From Verrucomicrobiaceae bacterium (lineage in GTDB: Bacteria > Verrucomicrobiota > Verrucomicrobiia > Verrucomicrobiales > Verrucomicrobiaceae), in the NCBI GenBank assembly GCA_016795465.1, contig JAEUHK010000101.1, forward strand, positions 40,307 through 104,306: a DNA stretch of 64,000 bases. Reading direction: 5' to 3'. This document shows positions 37,321 through 46,936 of the stretch, piece by piece (the first letter of the stretch is position 1; every line of letters starts with the position of its first letter). The position numbers and the translations under genes are program-made. Below the pieces are notes generated by a model. It was not told where the DNA came from and did no database searches. It saw nothing but the letters and a program-made list of their open reading frames with translations.

Positions 37321-40128
37321 CTACTTTTGAAGTCGAAAAGAGATGCCTAGTGCCGACTCGATCATCCCATCCTGAGTGAATTGGAAATTGAACTCTGTGC
37401 CGACCATGGAGGCGGCGCTTTTCTCACAGAAACGAACAAACTCAGGTGTTCCGAGTGTCCGCTCCCAGCCCTGTGACCCGACATAGATTCGGGCTGATCT
37501 ACGATCTTGCGATACACCGCCGCTTCCATCGTAAATGGCGCGGCATGTGTTGAGAACCTTTCCGTCAGGGGACAACTCACGGTAAGTGCGATGCCATGTA
37601 ATGCGGTTCACGAAGCTGATCTGGTCGGTGAACTCAATTTGGCGAACATCCTTCGCCTGAGTCACCGACACAAAGCAGGGCTTGGGGACGGAGATGCCCA
37701 CGCCTTTAGGCTGTTGGGGCTGGGCAGCCGCCGATGTCGATGTTTTTGGAGACTGCTTGCTATCCGTCACACCATAAACCTTGGCTCGCTGTGATGTGAT
37801 GTGGAGCCTGCCGCCTTCAGTCTTCATGTTTATCGAAAGATCGGCCCGGCCTTTGTGCCAGTCGCCAGACGCATTCTCATTGTAGAATTCAATCGTGTAG
37901 GTGGCATTCCAGACGCCTGACTGGTTGATCACAAAAATCGCTCCAATCACTTGCTCGCTGCCCTTCGGCCACTTCTGGCGATGTTGCGTCTCCTCGGACT
38001 CGATTTGGGCGGCTGGAATACGGCCCTTGTCGAGGAAGTCCACCATTTGATCATAGTCGGCCATCATGCCAACAACATCTCCGCGTGATGCCTTGGCATG
38101 ATGCTCGCTCAAAAAAGTTTTCACATCCTGCTCTGTAATCGCGGGAAGAGGTGGCGGAGCAGGTGCGGCAACAACAGGAGCCTCCTGAACTACTTTGGGA
38201 GATGGTAAGCGGGGCTTTTCCGCAGCCTTCATCACCAGCAAAGAGGTCGGCTCCTGGATTAAACTGAAAAGCTGCGGAGATTCCAATTCGGAGAGCTTGT
38301 CAGGCAGGGCAGAGGGACTTGGCTTGATGGCAGACCACCATTTTCGGGTGCTGGTCGGCTTCCACTCGGACATCTTTCCAGGCTCCCAATAGTGCAATGT
38401 GGAAGCGACATCTTCCGCCATGATGCCCTTATCGTGTGTCTGCACGATGAAGACGGCCTTGCGACCTTTCCACTCACTCAAGCGGGCGAGCGCCCGCACC
38501 TGACTGTAATCAGGCCCGACGATCACATTGTTCAGCGGATTTCTCAAAGGTGCATAAACCAGCAAGCATAGCTCCTTGGAATCAATCTGGTTTTGCCAGC
38601 CGGTGTTCCCGATCTCTTCCACCGGCAAGGGCATCTCCACCTCAAACATGAAGTCAGGACAGGCTGTCTTCTTCATGAAAGTCACTTCGATCTGCCCGTT
38701 CAACAGCCGGATGATCTTGGAGCCGTCTGCTGAACAAAGAATCTTGTCGCCCTCATTCACAGGCAGTGATTTGAAACCAAAAGCCAAGGGCAATTTCGGA
38801 TGCTCATAGGCACAAATGGTCTGCCCCGAAAGTTCCCATGGTGAGTCGGGTTCCCGTCGCGCTGGAGGGACTGCTGATTTGAGCATCGTTCGGAGGCCCA
38901 GCCTCCAACCAATCTGCTCCGGCCAGTTCGATCTTGGCCCTTCAATCCATATCTTCTTACCGGCATCATCGAGCTTCTTGAAGGCATGGGACTCCTCGAA
39001 TGCCGCCAGCTCCAACCTTTCGAGATCAAATGTGAGCGGAGCCTCATCCTCGGGAAAGAAGGCGAGTTCATGCTCCTGCCACCAAAACAGATCGCCACCG
39101 GGAACATCTCTGCCCGGCGGGCGAGGCAGCTCAATGGCCGCACCGGTCTCGATTTTCACAATCCAGATGCGTCGGGAGGCTCCGTCACCCAGCGTGCATG
39201 CGATGGCTTTCCGATCAGGTGCCCAGGCGAGAGTGCCGTGTGGAAAAGAGGGCACCACGATGGATGCAACCTTGTTAAAACGATGCAGGTCATAAACGCC
39301 GACGGCTGTCCTCCCTCCAGAAGCATCACCAAATGCGATCATCACCCCATCAGGAGACAAGGCGACTGGGCAAGAGTTTTGCACATCTGGAATGATCTTG
39401 GTGAAGTCGGGCTGAACTTCTCCCAACCCTGCCGTTTTGATTCCCTGAGGAGGCTCATAGTGGAAAGGCGGGGGAACGGGTGGGGAAGGCGGAGCTTCAA
39501 CAACAGGTGGAGCTGGTGGCGGTGGATCAACAACCAGCGGTTGGCCTACTCGTGAGAGTGGCGCAGCAAAAGCGATCACTACCGCTGCCACGATGCTCCC
39601 ATTGATCCATTTCAACCAAGGAAGCGGTATGGACGGCTGGTCTGGATTTTGAACCGGCACCTTTTTCGCGATGACACCCGCACCCACAAGGCCACCCAGA
39701 AAACCGCAAAGCATACTTGGCAGCACGGTGGCCAAACTGACTGCCAAGCTCAGCCACATTTGCCCCCGGTGGAACCTATCCAGTGCCGTTGTGGTGGCCG
39801 AATGTGAGGCTGCTGTCGCCACCACGATCAATACGCTTCCGGCAACCAACGCCGCCCAGATGCCTGCCCGCATTCCGATTCTCGCACCGACTCCGACGGC
39901 CTGCGCTCTGCCTGGAAGCTGCTTCCAGCTAAGCAGGACGGCCACACTGCCGGATACGAAACTCAGTGTCAAAATGACCAGTAGAAGCACATGGGCCGGA
40001 TTGAGTCCGGTGAATGGACTCCACAAAAATTCCACAAGAAATGGGGCTGGAATCCCAGCGCACAGACCAGCAATCAACGCCGTCAGGCGGGCTTTGTCCG
40101 TGATGGGTGAATCGAGAGCTTTAGACAC
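37321..40128 (-). CDS. Large membrane-anchored protein with beta-propeller-like repeats
   Basis: 935 residues from a GTG at 40128, chosen because the upstream frame lies in the HTH gene. Five hydrophobic segments fill the first 200 residues, then a Pro-rich linker (VVDPPPPAPPVVEAPPSPPVPPP). A soluble part of about 350 residues carries TolB/WD-like phrases (PVALSPDGVMIAFGDASGG, LAWAPDRKAIACTLGDG). The last 250 residues contain NTF2-like wording (VVGMMADYDQMVDFLDKG, NATYTIEFYNENASGDWHKGRADLSINM), as in proteins that track secreted load. No known family assigned. It lies 13 bp after the HTH gene, so they may be cotranscribed. Confidence 0.6.
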   Translation of the reverse strand: MSKALDSPITDKARLTALIAGLCAGIPAPFLVEFLWSPFTGLNPAHVLLLVILTLSFVSGSVAVLLSWKQLPGRAQAVGVGARIGMRAGIWAALVAGSVLIVVATAASHSATTTALDRFHRGQMWLSLAVSLATVLPSMLCGFLGGLVGAGVIAKKVPVQNPDQPSIPLPWLKWINGSIVAAVVIAFAAPLSRVGQPLVVDPPPPAPPVVEAPPSPPVPPPFHYEPPQGIKTAGLGEVQPDFTKIIPDVQNSCPVALSPDGVMIAFGDASGGRTAVGVYDLHRFNKVASIVVPSFPHGTLAWAPDRKAIACTLGDGASRRIWIVKIETGAAIELPRPPGRDVPGGDLFWWQEHELAFFPEDEAPLTFDLERLELAAFEESHAFKKLDDAGKKIWIEGPRSNWPEQIGWRLGLRTMLKSAVPPARREPDSPWELSGQTICAYEHPKLPLAFGFKSLPVNEGDKILCSADGSKIIRLLNGQIEVTFMKKTACPDFMFEVEMPLPVEEIGNTGWQNQIDSKELCLLVYAPLRNPLNNVIVGPDYSQVRALARLSEWKGRKAVFIVQTHDKGIMAEDVASTLHYWEPGKMSEWKPTSTRKWWSAIKPSPSALPDKLSELESPQLFSLIQEPTSLLVMKAAEKPRLPSPKVVQEAPVVAAPAPPPLPAITEQDVKTFLSEHHAKASRGDVVGMMADYDQMVDFLDKGRIPAAQIESEETQHRQKWPKGSEQVIGAIFVINQSGVWNATYTIEFYNENASGDWHKGRADLSINMKTEGGRLHITSQRAKVYGVTDSKQSPKTSTSAAAQPQQPKGVGISVPKPCFVSVTQAKDVRQIEFTDQISFVNRITWHRTYRELSPDGKVLNTCRAIYDGSGGVSQDRRSARIYVGSQGWERTLGTPEFVRFCEKSAASMVGTEFNFQFTQDGMIESALGISFRLQK

Positions 40129-40141
40129 AATCCGACCACTA

Positions 40142-40525
40142 TCACATCGGCGATTTTCCGACAAGGGGTGTGGCGATCTGCTGGATTTTTGCCAGCAACT
40201 CATGAGGCGGCTCGCTCGATCCATGTTCCCATTCGCGGACATCTTTCGCGATTGCCTTCACCCGTCTTCCAAAAGCGAACTGACTTAACCCAAGCAGGCG
40301 GCGAGTCATCAGAACCCAACCCGCAGGTGATTGTAGGGGGAATGGATAGTAGCCAAGGAAGTTGATAAGTCGGAGCCAGAATGAGGCTGTCGGCTCGACT
40401 TCATCCCGCTTCCATTGTTCATAATGCTTCCTCAATGTGCTCAAATGAGCAGATGCTTCCTTTTGAGTTAGTTTCAATAGGAGCCTTCGAGACGAGAGAT
40501 GCTGCCCAAGGGTTTCTGGCTTCAA
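40142..40525 (-). CDS. HTH protein with two Cro/CI-like halves
   Basis: 127 residues. Two related helix-turn-helix segments: LGQHLSSRRLLLKLTQKEASAHLSTLRKHYEQWKRDEVEP and PAGWVLMTRRLLGLSQFAFGRRVKAIAKDVREWEHGSSEPPHELLAKI. Both have the xxxRxxLgLsQ...f...V..WE pattern of XRE proteins. This doubled layout is common in small PVC regulators. Probably controls itself and the large gene downstream. The gap to the fructokinase gene (40526-40615) is short and holds the two facing ends. Confidence 0.65.
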   Translation of the reverse strand: MKPETLGQHLSSRRLLLKLTQKEASAHLSTLRKHYEQWKRDEVEPTASFWLRLINFLGYYPFPLQSPAGWVLMTRRLLGLSQFAFGRRVKAIAKDVREWEHGSSEPPHELLAKIQQIATPLVGKSPM

Positions 40526-40615
40526 ATAAAGCCTTTATGGACGAGATTCCTGAATCTCAAGGCAGTCCGGGAGACCTTGATACTGAAGTAGCAAAATGGC
40601 AAAATAGTGTGATGG

Positions 40616-41506
40616 CTACTTTGCTGTCGCCAAAAACGCCCCCATCTCCGGCATCGCGCCGGGCTGGGAGCACACGTAGCTCGCATGGCGAATGGCTCGC
40701 GTGCCTGCTTCAGCGAGCGAACGTCCAGCGAGCAGGCTGGTGACGAGGGCGGCGGTGAAGGAATCGCCGGCTCCGACGGTGTCGGCGAGGAGTTCGGGAG
40801 GTTGGCCGGGGAGGTCGTGGCGGTGGTCGCGGGTGACGAGGGTGGCTCCGTTCGCGCCTCGCGTGAGGGCGATGGTTTGCAGCGGGTAGTGGGCGAAGAG
40901 ATGCGCGAATACCGCGGGCTCATCGGACGCACAGCCGAGCATGGCGGCGAGTTGCGGGAGTTCTTCGTCGTTGAGTTTGAAAACCGTGGCGGTGGCGAGC
41001 GAATCGAGCACGACCTCGGTCGTGAAATGCGGGGGACGCAGGTTGATGTCGAAGATGTGCAGGCAGTCCGGTCGCGTGGCGGCGATGAACTGGCGCAAAG
41101 TATCACGCGAGACCGGCGAGCGTTGCGCGAGGCTGCCGTAGCACACGGCATCGGCACGGGCGGCGAGTGCGAGCAGCTCCGGCGAGCACGGGATCATGTC
41201 CCACGCGACGTTTTCGACGATGGTGTAGCTCGGCTGGCCGCTGCCATTCAGCGTGATGGGCACGGTGCCGGTGGGAGGCGTTTTCAGCGTGGAAATGAAG
41301 CGCGTGTCGAGTCCGACGGCGCGGAGTTGATCGAGAGCGCGATGTCCGAGATCGTCGTCGCCGATGGCGCTGATGATGTGGACCTCCGCGCCGAGCACAT
41401 GCGCGTGGTAGGCGAAGTTGCCGGGTGCGCCGCCGAGTTGGGCTCCGGCGGGCAGCAGGTCCCACAGCAGCTCGCCAAAGCCGATGATGACCGGTTTGTC
41501 GCTCAT
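40616..41506 (-). CDS. Fructokinase, PfkB family
   Basis: 296 residues. The PfkB/ribokinase signature is complete: GELLWDLLPAGAQLGGAPGNFAYHAHVLGA near the start, with the Gly-Gly sugar site, and DTVGAGDSFTAALVTSLLAG near 243-262, where Asp250 would be the catalytic base. It phosphorylates fructose to fructose 6-phosphate after uptake by the coupled porter. The start overlaps the porter stop as ATGA (41503-41506). Context with two GH32 enzymes makes fructose the likely substrate. Confidence 0.88.
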   Translation of the reverse strand: MSDKPVIIGFGELLWDLLPAGAQLGGAPGNFAYHAHVLGAEVHIISAIGDDDLGHRALDQLRAVGLDTRFISTLKTPPTGTVPITLNGSGQPSYTIVENVAWDMIPCSPELLALAARADAVCYGSLAQRSPVSRDTLRQFIAATRPDCLHIFDINLRPPHFTTEVVLDSLATATVFKLNDEELPQLAAMLGCASDEPAVFAHLFAHYPLQTIALTRGANGATLVTRDHRHDLPGQPPELLADTVGAGDSFTAALVTSLLAGRSLAEAGTRAIRHASYVCSQPGAMPEMGAFLATAK

Positions 41507-42873
41507 GAATGAATGCCGAGTTGTTTCTGGATGTCCTCGAGTGACACGCCTTTCGTCTCAGGCACCATCGTTTTCACCCACACGAGCTGCAGCACCATCA
41601 TGAAGGTGAAAAACAGAAACACCCAGCCCGGCGGAAACGCGCTGACCATGGTCGGGAAGAAGGTGGTGAGCAGCGCGGCAAAGACCCAGTGCGTGGCGCT
41701 GCCGAGCGCCTGACCGGTGGCGCGATGCCGGTCCGGAAAAATCTCCGAGATGAAGACCCAGATGACCGCGCCCTGGCCGATGGCATGCGCGGCGATGAAG
41801 GCAAAGATGCACGCGGGCACGATGCTGAAGTGCTCGGTGAAAAACGCCCACGCGCACAGCCCGAGCGATGCGATGTAGCCGAACGAGCCGATGACGAGCA
41901 GCGTGCGCCGTCCGAGCCGGTCGATGAGCCACAGGCCGGCAAACGTGAAGACGAGATTCGTGATGCCGATGCCGATGGATTGCAGCAGTGCGGCCTGAGC
42001 GCCGAGTCCGGTCATTTCAAAGATGCGCGGCGCAAAGTAGAGCACCGCATTGATGCCGGAGAGCTGGTTGAAGAACGCGATCAGGAAGGCCAGCAAGATC
42101 GGCACGCGATGTTTGGTGCTCCAGAAGCCCTGCGAGCTGCGTGCGTCATGTTTCGCAGCAGAAAGGATCTCCGCGGCGTTAGCCTCGATGATCGCCGATG
42201 GGGCCTGAGGCTGGATTTGACGCAAAACAGCCAGTCCGGCCTCGCGATCGTATTTTCGCGTGAGCAGCCAGCGCGGGCTCTCGGGCAGGGTGAAGCACAT
42301 CAGCGTGTAAAACAGCGCTGGGACGGCTTCCACGCCGAGCATCCACCGCCACGCATGCTCACCGATGCCGCCGAGGAGGTAGTTCGACAGAAAGGCCACG
42401 AGGATGCCAAAGACGATGTTGAACTGAAACATGCCTGCGAGGCGTCCGCGACGATCCGGCGGTGAAATCTCGGTGATGTAGAGCGGCGCGGCCACGGTGG
42501 AAATACCCACGCCGAGACCGCCGATGAAGCGTGCGATGATGAGCGACCAAACTTCCGGCGCGATGCCCGACCACACCGCCGAGACAAAGTAGAGCACGCC
42601 CACCCAGATGAGCGTCCTTTTGCGTCCCCAACGATCCGTGGGCCATCCACCAATGAGCGAGCCCAACACAGTGCCATACAGCGCTGAAGCCATCGCCACG
42701 CCGTGCATGGCATCGCTGAGCTTCCACAGCGACTGGATTGTCTTTTCCGCGCCAGAGATGACGACGGTGTCAAAGCCGAACAAAAAGCCTGCGAGCGCCG
42801 AGGTGATGGCCCAGAGGAAAAGTCGCGGATTGGTCTTTTCTGGCGCGGAGGAGGCATGGTTGGCCGTTGGCAT
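41503..42873 (-). CDS. Sugar porter, MFS (XylE/GLUT type)
   Basis: 456 residues, twelve membrane segments. The sugar-porter signatures are present: GFDTVVISGAEKTIQSLW in helix 1, GWPTDRWGRKRTLIW between helices 2 and 3, RFIGGLGVGISTVAAPLYITEISPPDRRG, PESPRWLLTRKYD and QLSGINAVLYFAPRIF. A proton-coupled symporter in the inner membrane, here most likely for fructose or short fructans released by the GH32 enzymes. Coupled to fructokinase. An Ala/Pro N-terminal tail precedes helix 1. Confidence 0.9.
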   Translation of the reverse strand: MPTANHASSAPEKTNPRLFLWAITSALAGFLFGFDTVVISGAEKTIQSLWKLSDAMHGVAMASALYGTVLGSLIGGWPTDRWGRKRTLIWVGVLYFVSAVWSGIAPEVWSLIIARFIGGLGVGISTVAAPLYITEISPPDRRGRLAGMFQFNIVFGILVAFLSNYLLGGIGEHAWRWMLGVEAVPALFYTLMCFTLPESPRWLLTRKYDREAGLAVLRQIQPQAPSAIIEANAAEILSAAKHDARSSQGFWSTKHRVPILLAFLIAFFNQLSGINAVLYFAPRIFEMTGLGAQAALLQSIGIGITNLVFTFAGLWLIDRLGRRTLLVIGSFGYIASLGLCAWAFFTEHFSIVPACIFAFIAAHAIGQGAVIWVFISEIFPDRHRATGQALGSATHWVFAALLTTFFPTMVSAFPPGWVFLFFTFMMVLQLVWVKTMVPETKGVSLEDIQKQLGIHS

Positions 42874-42927
42874 GATGGTGGTCGGGTGCAGTTGGGTTGA
42901 AAAAACGAGCGTGAGTCCGTGTCGCGA

Positions 42928-45195
42928 TCAAAACACCGGCATCATCTTCCACGCTTCGAGCGACTTCAGGGTCATCTCGCCATCGCGGGTGAAGAGCTTC
43001 ACGCCGAGGCTGTCCTTGCGAGCCGGATAAATGCGCTGCGTGAGGCATTGGCGTTCATTGACGAAGACCTCGAGAATGCTGCGATCGAGGAAAACACGCA
43101 CTCGCACGGGTTCGCCGGCCTTCAGCGGCATCGGCGCGACTTGCTCGGTGATGTCCTTGAAGTTGCCTTCCGCGCCGGATTTCGCGAGTTCGGTGCGCAG
43201 TGTCTGTTTGGGCAAGGAAAGCACGATGGGCGTTTGCTCTTCGCCATCGGGCGAGCAGCGCACCGCGAGGCCAAACTCCTTCGCGCTGCCGGGTTCGATG
43301 AGCAGGCGAAGCTCCAGGCTGTCGCTGCGAATGCCGTCGAGCGTTACTTCGCGTGCGGCGCTCACTTTGAGGTCAGCGTGACGACGTTCGTCGTAGCGCA
43401 GGGATTCGAGTTCGGGTGCGGGCTCGATCCTCAACTCGCCATCGTCATGCAGCGAAAAGAGTCGCGGCAAAGTGGCCACGGAGCCCCAGCCTTTGCTCGT
43501 GGCCCCTTTGCGAGCCTCGCGCACCCAACCCCAGAAGATGCGGCGGCCTTTCGCATCGAGCAGCGTCTCCGGCGCGGCGAGATGACCGCCTGGCCAGTTC
43601 ATTTTGCCATGTCTCTCTGGCATGAATCGCTCGGCCTTCGCGTCCCAGGTGCCGATGTAATACTGCGCCTGAAAATACGGCATGTGCGTGTGCATGAGCA
43701 GCATGTGCTTCCCCTGGCCGATGGGATAAAAATCCGGGCACGCGCAGTCCTCGACCTCCGTGGTCCACTTGCGATCCGATTGGTAGAACGGGCCGCGGTA
43801 TTCCCACTTCAGCAGGTCACGCGAGCGATACAGGCTCGTCGTGTCGCCCTCGAAGCCGGGGCGTTTGTTTTTGTTGCCGATGAGCGCGTAGTAGAGGTCG
43901 CCCTCCTTCCACGCGAAGGGATCAAAGATCACGACTTCCTCCGGCGCACCTTCGAGCGGGATGACCGGGTTCTCTTTGATAGGCTGCCATTCGATCAACT
44001 CGGGTTCGTCCGAATTCACCGGCTTCGCGATGGCCGTGCCTTGGCCGGGAATGTGGTAGATTAGCGTCGGGACGTCTGCGCCGTCGATCATGTCGCCGCT
44101 GTAGAGCCCCTTCGGCTGCGAACCATCGAACACCGGCCGCAACGACGTGCCGTGATACACCCAGTGCACGAGATCCGCGCTGGAGGCATGCGTCCACTCC
44201 TTGCGATTCGTGGCGACATCGCCGCCGTTCAAAACCGTGGCTGCGTCCGGCGCGATGAGGCTCTGGAAAAACACATGGTAGCGCCCTTTCCAAAACACCG
44301 TGCCGTTGATGTCATTCCACACGCCATCCGGCGTGCCGAGATGCCAGCGCGGACGCAGCGGATCGCTCTGAATCTGCTCCCGCAGCTCTCGAGCCGCGCG
44401 GAGTTTATCGACGAGCTTCAAATCATCGCGCCCGGTGACCTTTTCGATCTCGCGCAGTCGTCCCACGTTCTTTTCCGCGATCGCCTTCGCTCCACCGCTC
44501 AGCGTCGCCACCTCCGCATCGCTCAAGGCCCGCGTCCACACCGCCGCATGATCCACCTGGCCGCGCATCGCCTTCCCGAGCGTGAAAGGCTGCTTGTTCT
44601 CCGCCCGCAAATGCCCCGCGACCTTCACCGAACCCGCCGCCACGCCATCGACGAAGAGCATCAGCTTCGTGCCATCGTATCGAGCGATCACATCATGCCA
44701 TCCGCCCTTCGTGATGCTCTCCAGCGGCACCGCCAGTCGACCCGCGAGCCCCTTTTTCTCCTGCACGCCAAACTCAAAGCCCAGCTCGTCCTTGTTCACA
44801 TGCAGATTGAACAAAGTCACCGCATGCCCGCCATGCCGCGCCAACACCTCACCGCTCTTCCAAGCTTCACCACCACCCCTCACCCGCAGCAAAACCGTCA
44901 TCGCCTCCCCCGCGATGCTCAGCGGCCCCTTCTCACCGATCACCTCCGTCAAAACGCCACCCTCAAACACCGCCACCTTGCCGTCTCCACCGCGAGCCAG
45001 CGATTCATCGCGCTCCTTGCCCTTCAACTCCACACCGACCTTCACCGCGCCGTCGGCTTTCATCATGACACCATTCGAAGCCTCCAAGCCATCCAGATGC
45101 CAAACCACGGCCGCGTCTTTGAAGATGTCCTTTGGCTCGATGGCATGAGCGGTGAGCGAAAACGCGAGAGTGAGGCTGAAGAGGCGCGTGAGCAT
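42928..45195 (-). CDS. Secreted GH32 fructan hydrolase with LamG-like domain
   Basis: 755 residues. The signal peptide ends AHA. A concanavalin/LamG-3-like domain (about 25-235: ITKGGWHDVIARYDGTKLMLFVDG, GQVDHAAVWTRALSDAEVATL) precedes the GH32 five-blade propeller. VWNDINGTVFWKGRYHVFFQ holds the nucleophile as Asp295 (NDING instead of the usual NDPNG), FDPFAW stands for RDP, and EDCACPDFYP is the EC acid/base motif. The C-terminal beta-sandwich carries RVRVFLDRSILEVFVNERQCLTQRIYP. It cuts beta-fructosides (levan, inulin or sucrose) outside the cytoplasm. The N-terminal domain probably binds carbohydrate. Confidence 0.88.
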   Translation of the reverse strand: MLTRLFSLTLAFSLTAHAIEPKDIFKDAAVVWHLDGLEASNGVMMKADGAVKVGVELKGKERDESLARGGDGKVAVFEGGVLTEVIGEKGPLSIAGEAMTVLLRVRGGGEAWKSGEVLARHGGHAVTLFNLHVNKDELGFEFGVQEKKGLAGRLAVPLESITKGGWHDVIARYDGTKLMLFVDGVAAGSVKVAGHLRAENKQPFTLGKAMRGQVDHAAVWTRALSDAEVATLSGGAKAIAEKNVGRLREIEKVTGRDDLKLVDKLRAARELREQIQSDPLRPRWHLGTPDGVWNDINGTVFWKGRYHVFFQSLIAPDAATVLNGGDVATNRKEWTHASSADLVHWVYHGTSLRPVFDGSQPKGLYSGDMIDGADVPTLIYHIPGQGTAIAKPVNSDEPELIEWQPIKENPVIPLEGAPEEVVIFDPFAWKEGDLYYALIGNKNKRPGFEGDTTSLYRSRDLLKWEYRGPFYQSDRKWTTEVEDCACPDFYPIGQGKHMLLMHTHMPYFQAQYYIGTWDAKAERFMPERHGKMNWPGGHLAAPETLLDAKGRRIFWGWVREARKGATSKGWGSVATLPRLFSLHDDGELRIEPAPELESLRYDERRHADLKVSAAREVTLDGIRSDSLELRLLIEPGSAKEFGLAVRCSPDGEEQTPIVLSLPKQTLRTELAKSGAEGNFKDITEQVAPMPLKAGEPVRVRVFLDRSILEVFVNERQCLTQRIYPARKDSLGVKLFTRDGEMTLKSLEAWKMMPVF

Positions 45196-45217
45196 AAAAG
45201 GGTGGTGAGGGCGGTTT

Positions 45218-46918
45218 TCAGTTCTTCTTCGAAATCGGCCACACCGACTTCAGCTCGTGCACATCGAGCGACACAATCTTCGCCTCGCCACCGGAGGCTG
45301 TGAGCTTCGGGGCGATGCGGGCTTTAGCATTCGGCATGTGCTGGAATGCACCGAACTTGAAGCCCTTGTCGGTGAATATCTCGATGAGGCTGTGGTCGCT
45401 GAGCAGGCGGAGGTCGAGGCGGCCTTCGCGGATCGGCATGGGCATGCTGGCTTTGCCGCTGGTGAGTTTTTGCTTCTTCACGTCGATGACGAAGGGCGTG
45501 CCGCGCAGGTCGAGCGTGATCTCGGTGGCGGTGCCGACGTCGATGACAGCGTGGAGGTCGAAGAAAGGCGTCTGCACTTCGCGGAGCGGATCGCTTTGGG
45601 CATTCACCACACTGGCGGCGATGGCGTGATGCTTTGCGCGAAGCGCTTCGATCTCGCGCACGGGCTGCCAGACGAGGCGCGGGCCGCGACCGGTGTTTCG
45701 CAGGGTGATTTCGCAGGGGATGTTCATCATCTGCGCGAAGGGCATGCCGGGGAAGAAGTTGTCGCCCATCTTGGCCCAGCCTTGCTGCACGATGCGGCCA
45801 TCGCGCATGTCGCTGTAGTTTTGACCGGCGTAGTAGGCGCTGCCATACGGCCCGTGCAGCAGATCGCTGGTGCGCGTGAAGTTCCGCCCGTCGAAGTCGC
45901 CCACGAAATACTCGCCGAGACCGCCGTGGACGATCCACTTCGTCTTCTCGGTGCCTTCGATCTTCATCGGGAAAAGATCCGGGCACTCCGCGAAACCGAT
46001 GACGCTGCCTTCGCGCTTCCACTGCTTCAAATCGGGCGACGTGAAGAAGACGAACTCGCCCGATTTGCGCGTCGGGTCCTTCGGATCGATGGGCGGGAGC
46101 TTTTTGCCCTTCTCGGTGCAGTGCAGGATCATGACCCAGAGCTGTGTAAGCTCGTGCCAGAAGACTTTGGGGTCGCGATTGTTGTGCGCCACCTCCGGCA
46201 GCACCGGATTGCCCGCATACTTCGTCCACGTGCGACCGCGATCATTGCTGAACGCGAGCCGTTGATCGCGCGGCGGTCCCGTGGCGGTGTAGATGAGCAC
46301 GAGCGGCGGTTCTTTACCGGTTTGAAAGCCCGTCGTGTTCTTCCAATCCACCACGCCCGAGCCGGAGAACATCATGCCCTCCTCCTCCGCGTGAATCGCG
46401 ATGGGCAGTTCCTCCCAATGCAGGAAGTCGCGGCTCACCGCATGTCCCCAGCTCTTGCTGCCGCTCTTCACGCCGTAAGGATGCAGTTGATAAAACAGAT
46501 GATGCTCGCCGTCGTAGTGCAGCAGGCCGTTCGGATCATTCAACCGCCCGCGCATCGACGTGAAGTGAAATTGCGGCCGCCACTGCTCCGCATACACCGG
46601 CACGCTCGTCTTGATCTCATCACCACTCTCGATGCCCGCGACCACCGCTGCAGGTCCACGCAGCAACGCCGCTTGTCCCTTCCATGCCGTGACATCGAGA
46701 AAGACATAAAAATCCGGCTTCTTCTCGCTCGTGAACTCGATCTCAAACTCCCGCACCTCCTTCCCGCCGACTTCCAGCTTCACGAGCTGCTTCGGCGCGC
46801 CGTTGCAGACAGGGAGATTCAGCAATCGCGCATCGAGCGTGAGCGAACGCGTGGATTCCTCCTGCGCGTGAGCTTGAGCGATGCAACAAAGGGCGATGAG
46901 GAGATGGCGGAGGTTCAT
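45218..46918 (-). CDS. Secreted GH32 levanase/inulinase-type enzyme
   Basis: 566 residues. The signal peptide ends AHAQ. A short N-terminal beta domain (about 25-110) is followed by the catalytic part: RLNDPNGLLHYDGEHHLFYQLHP with nucleophile Asp128, NNRDPKVFWHE with RDP, and FAECPDLFPM with the EC Glu. FSGSGVVDW and TGFQTGKEPPLVLIYTATG are typical exo-levanase/inulinase phrases. The beta-sandwich ends the chain (LRLLSDHSLIEIFTDKGF). It hydrolyses terminal fructose from fructans; with the LamG-linked GH32 downstream it forms a fructan-use cluster. Confidence 0.9.
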   Translation of the reverse strand: MNLRHLLIALCCIAQAHAQEESTRSLTLDARLLNLPVCNGAPKQLVKLEVGGKEVREFEIEFTSEKKPDFYVFLDVTAWKGQAALLRGPAAVVAGIESGDEIKTSVPVYAEQWRPQFHFTSMRGRLNDPNGLLHYDGEHHLFYQLHPYGVKSGSKSWGHAVSRDFLHWEELPIAIHAEEEGMMFSGSGVVDWKNTTGFQTGKEPPLVLIYTATGPPRDQRLAFSNDRGRTWTKYAGNPVLPEVAHNNRDPKVFWHELTQLWVMILHCTEKGKKLPPIDPKDPTRKSGEFVFFTSPDLKQWKREGSVIGFAECPDLFPMKIEGTEKTKWIVHGGLGEYFVGDFDGRNFTRTSDLLHGPYGSAYYAGQNYSDMRDGRIVQQGWAKMGDNFFPGMPFAQMMNIPCEITLRNTGRGPRLVWQPVREIEALRAKHHAIAASVVNAQSDPLREVQTPFFDLHAVIDVGTATEITLDLRGTPFVIDVKKQKLTSGKASMPMPIREGRLDLRLLSDHSLIEIFTDKGFKFGAFQHMPNAKARIAPKLTASGGEAKIVSLDVHELKSVWPISKKN

Positions 46919-46936
46919 GAGCGATGGTTGGCATGT

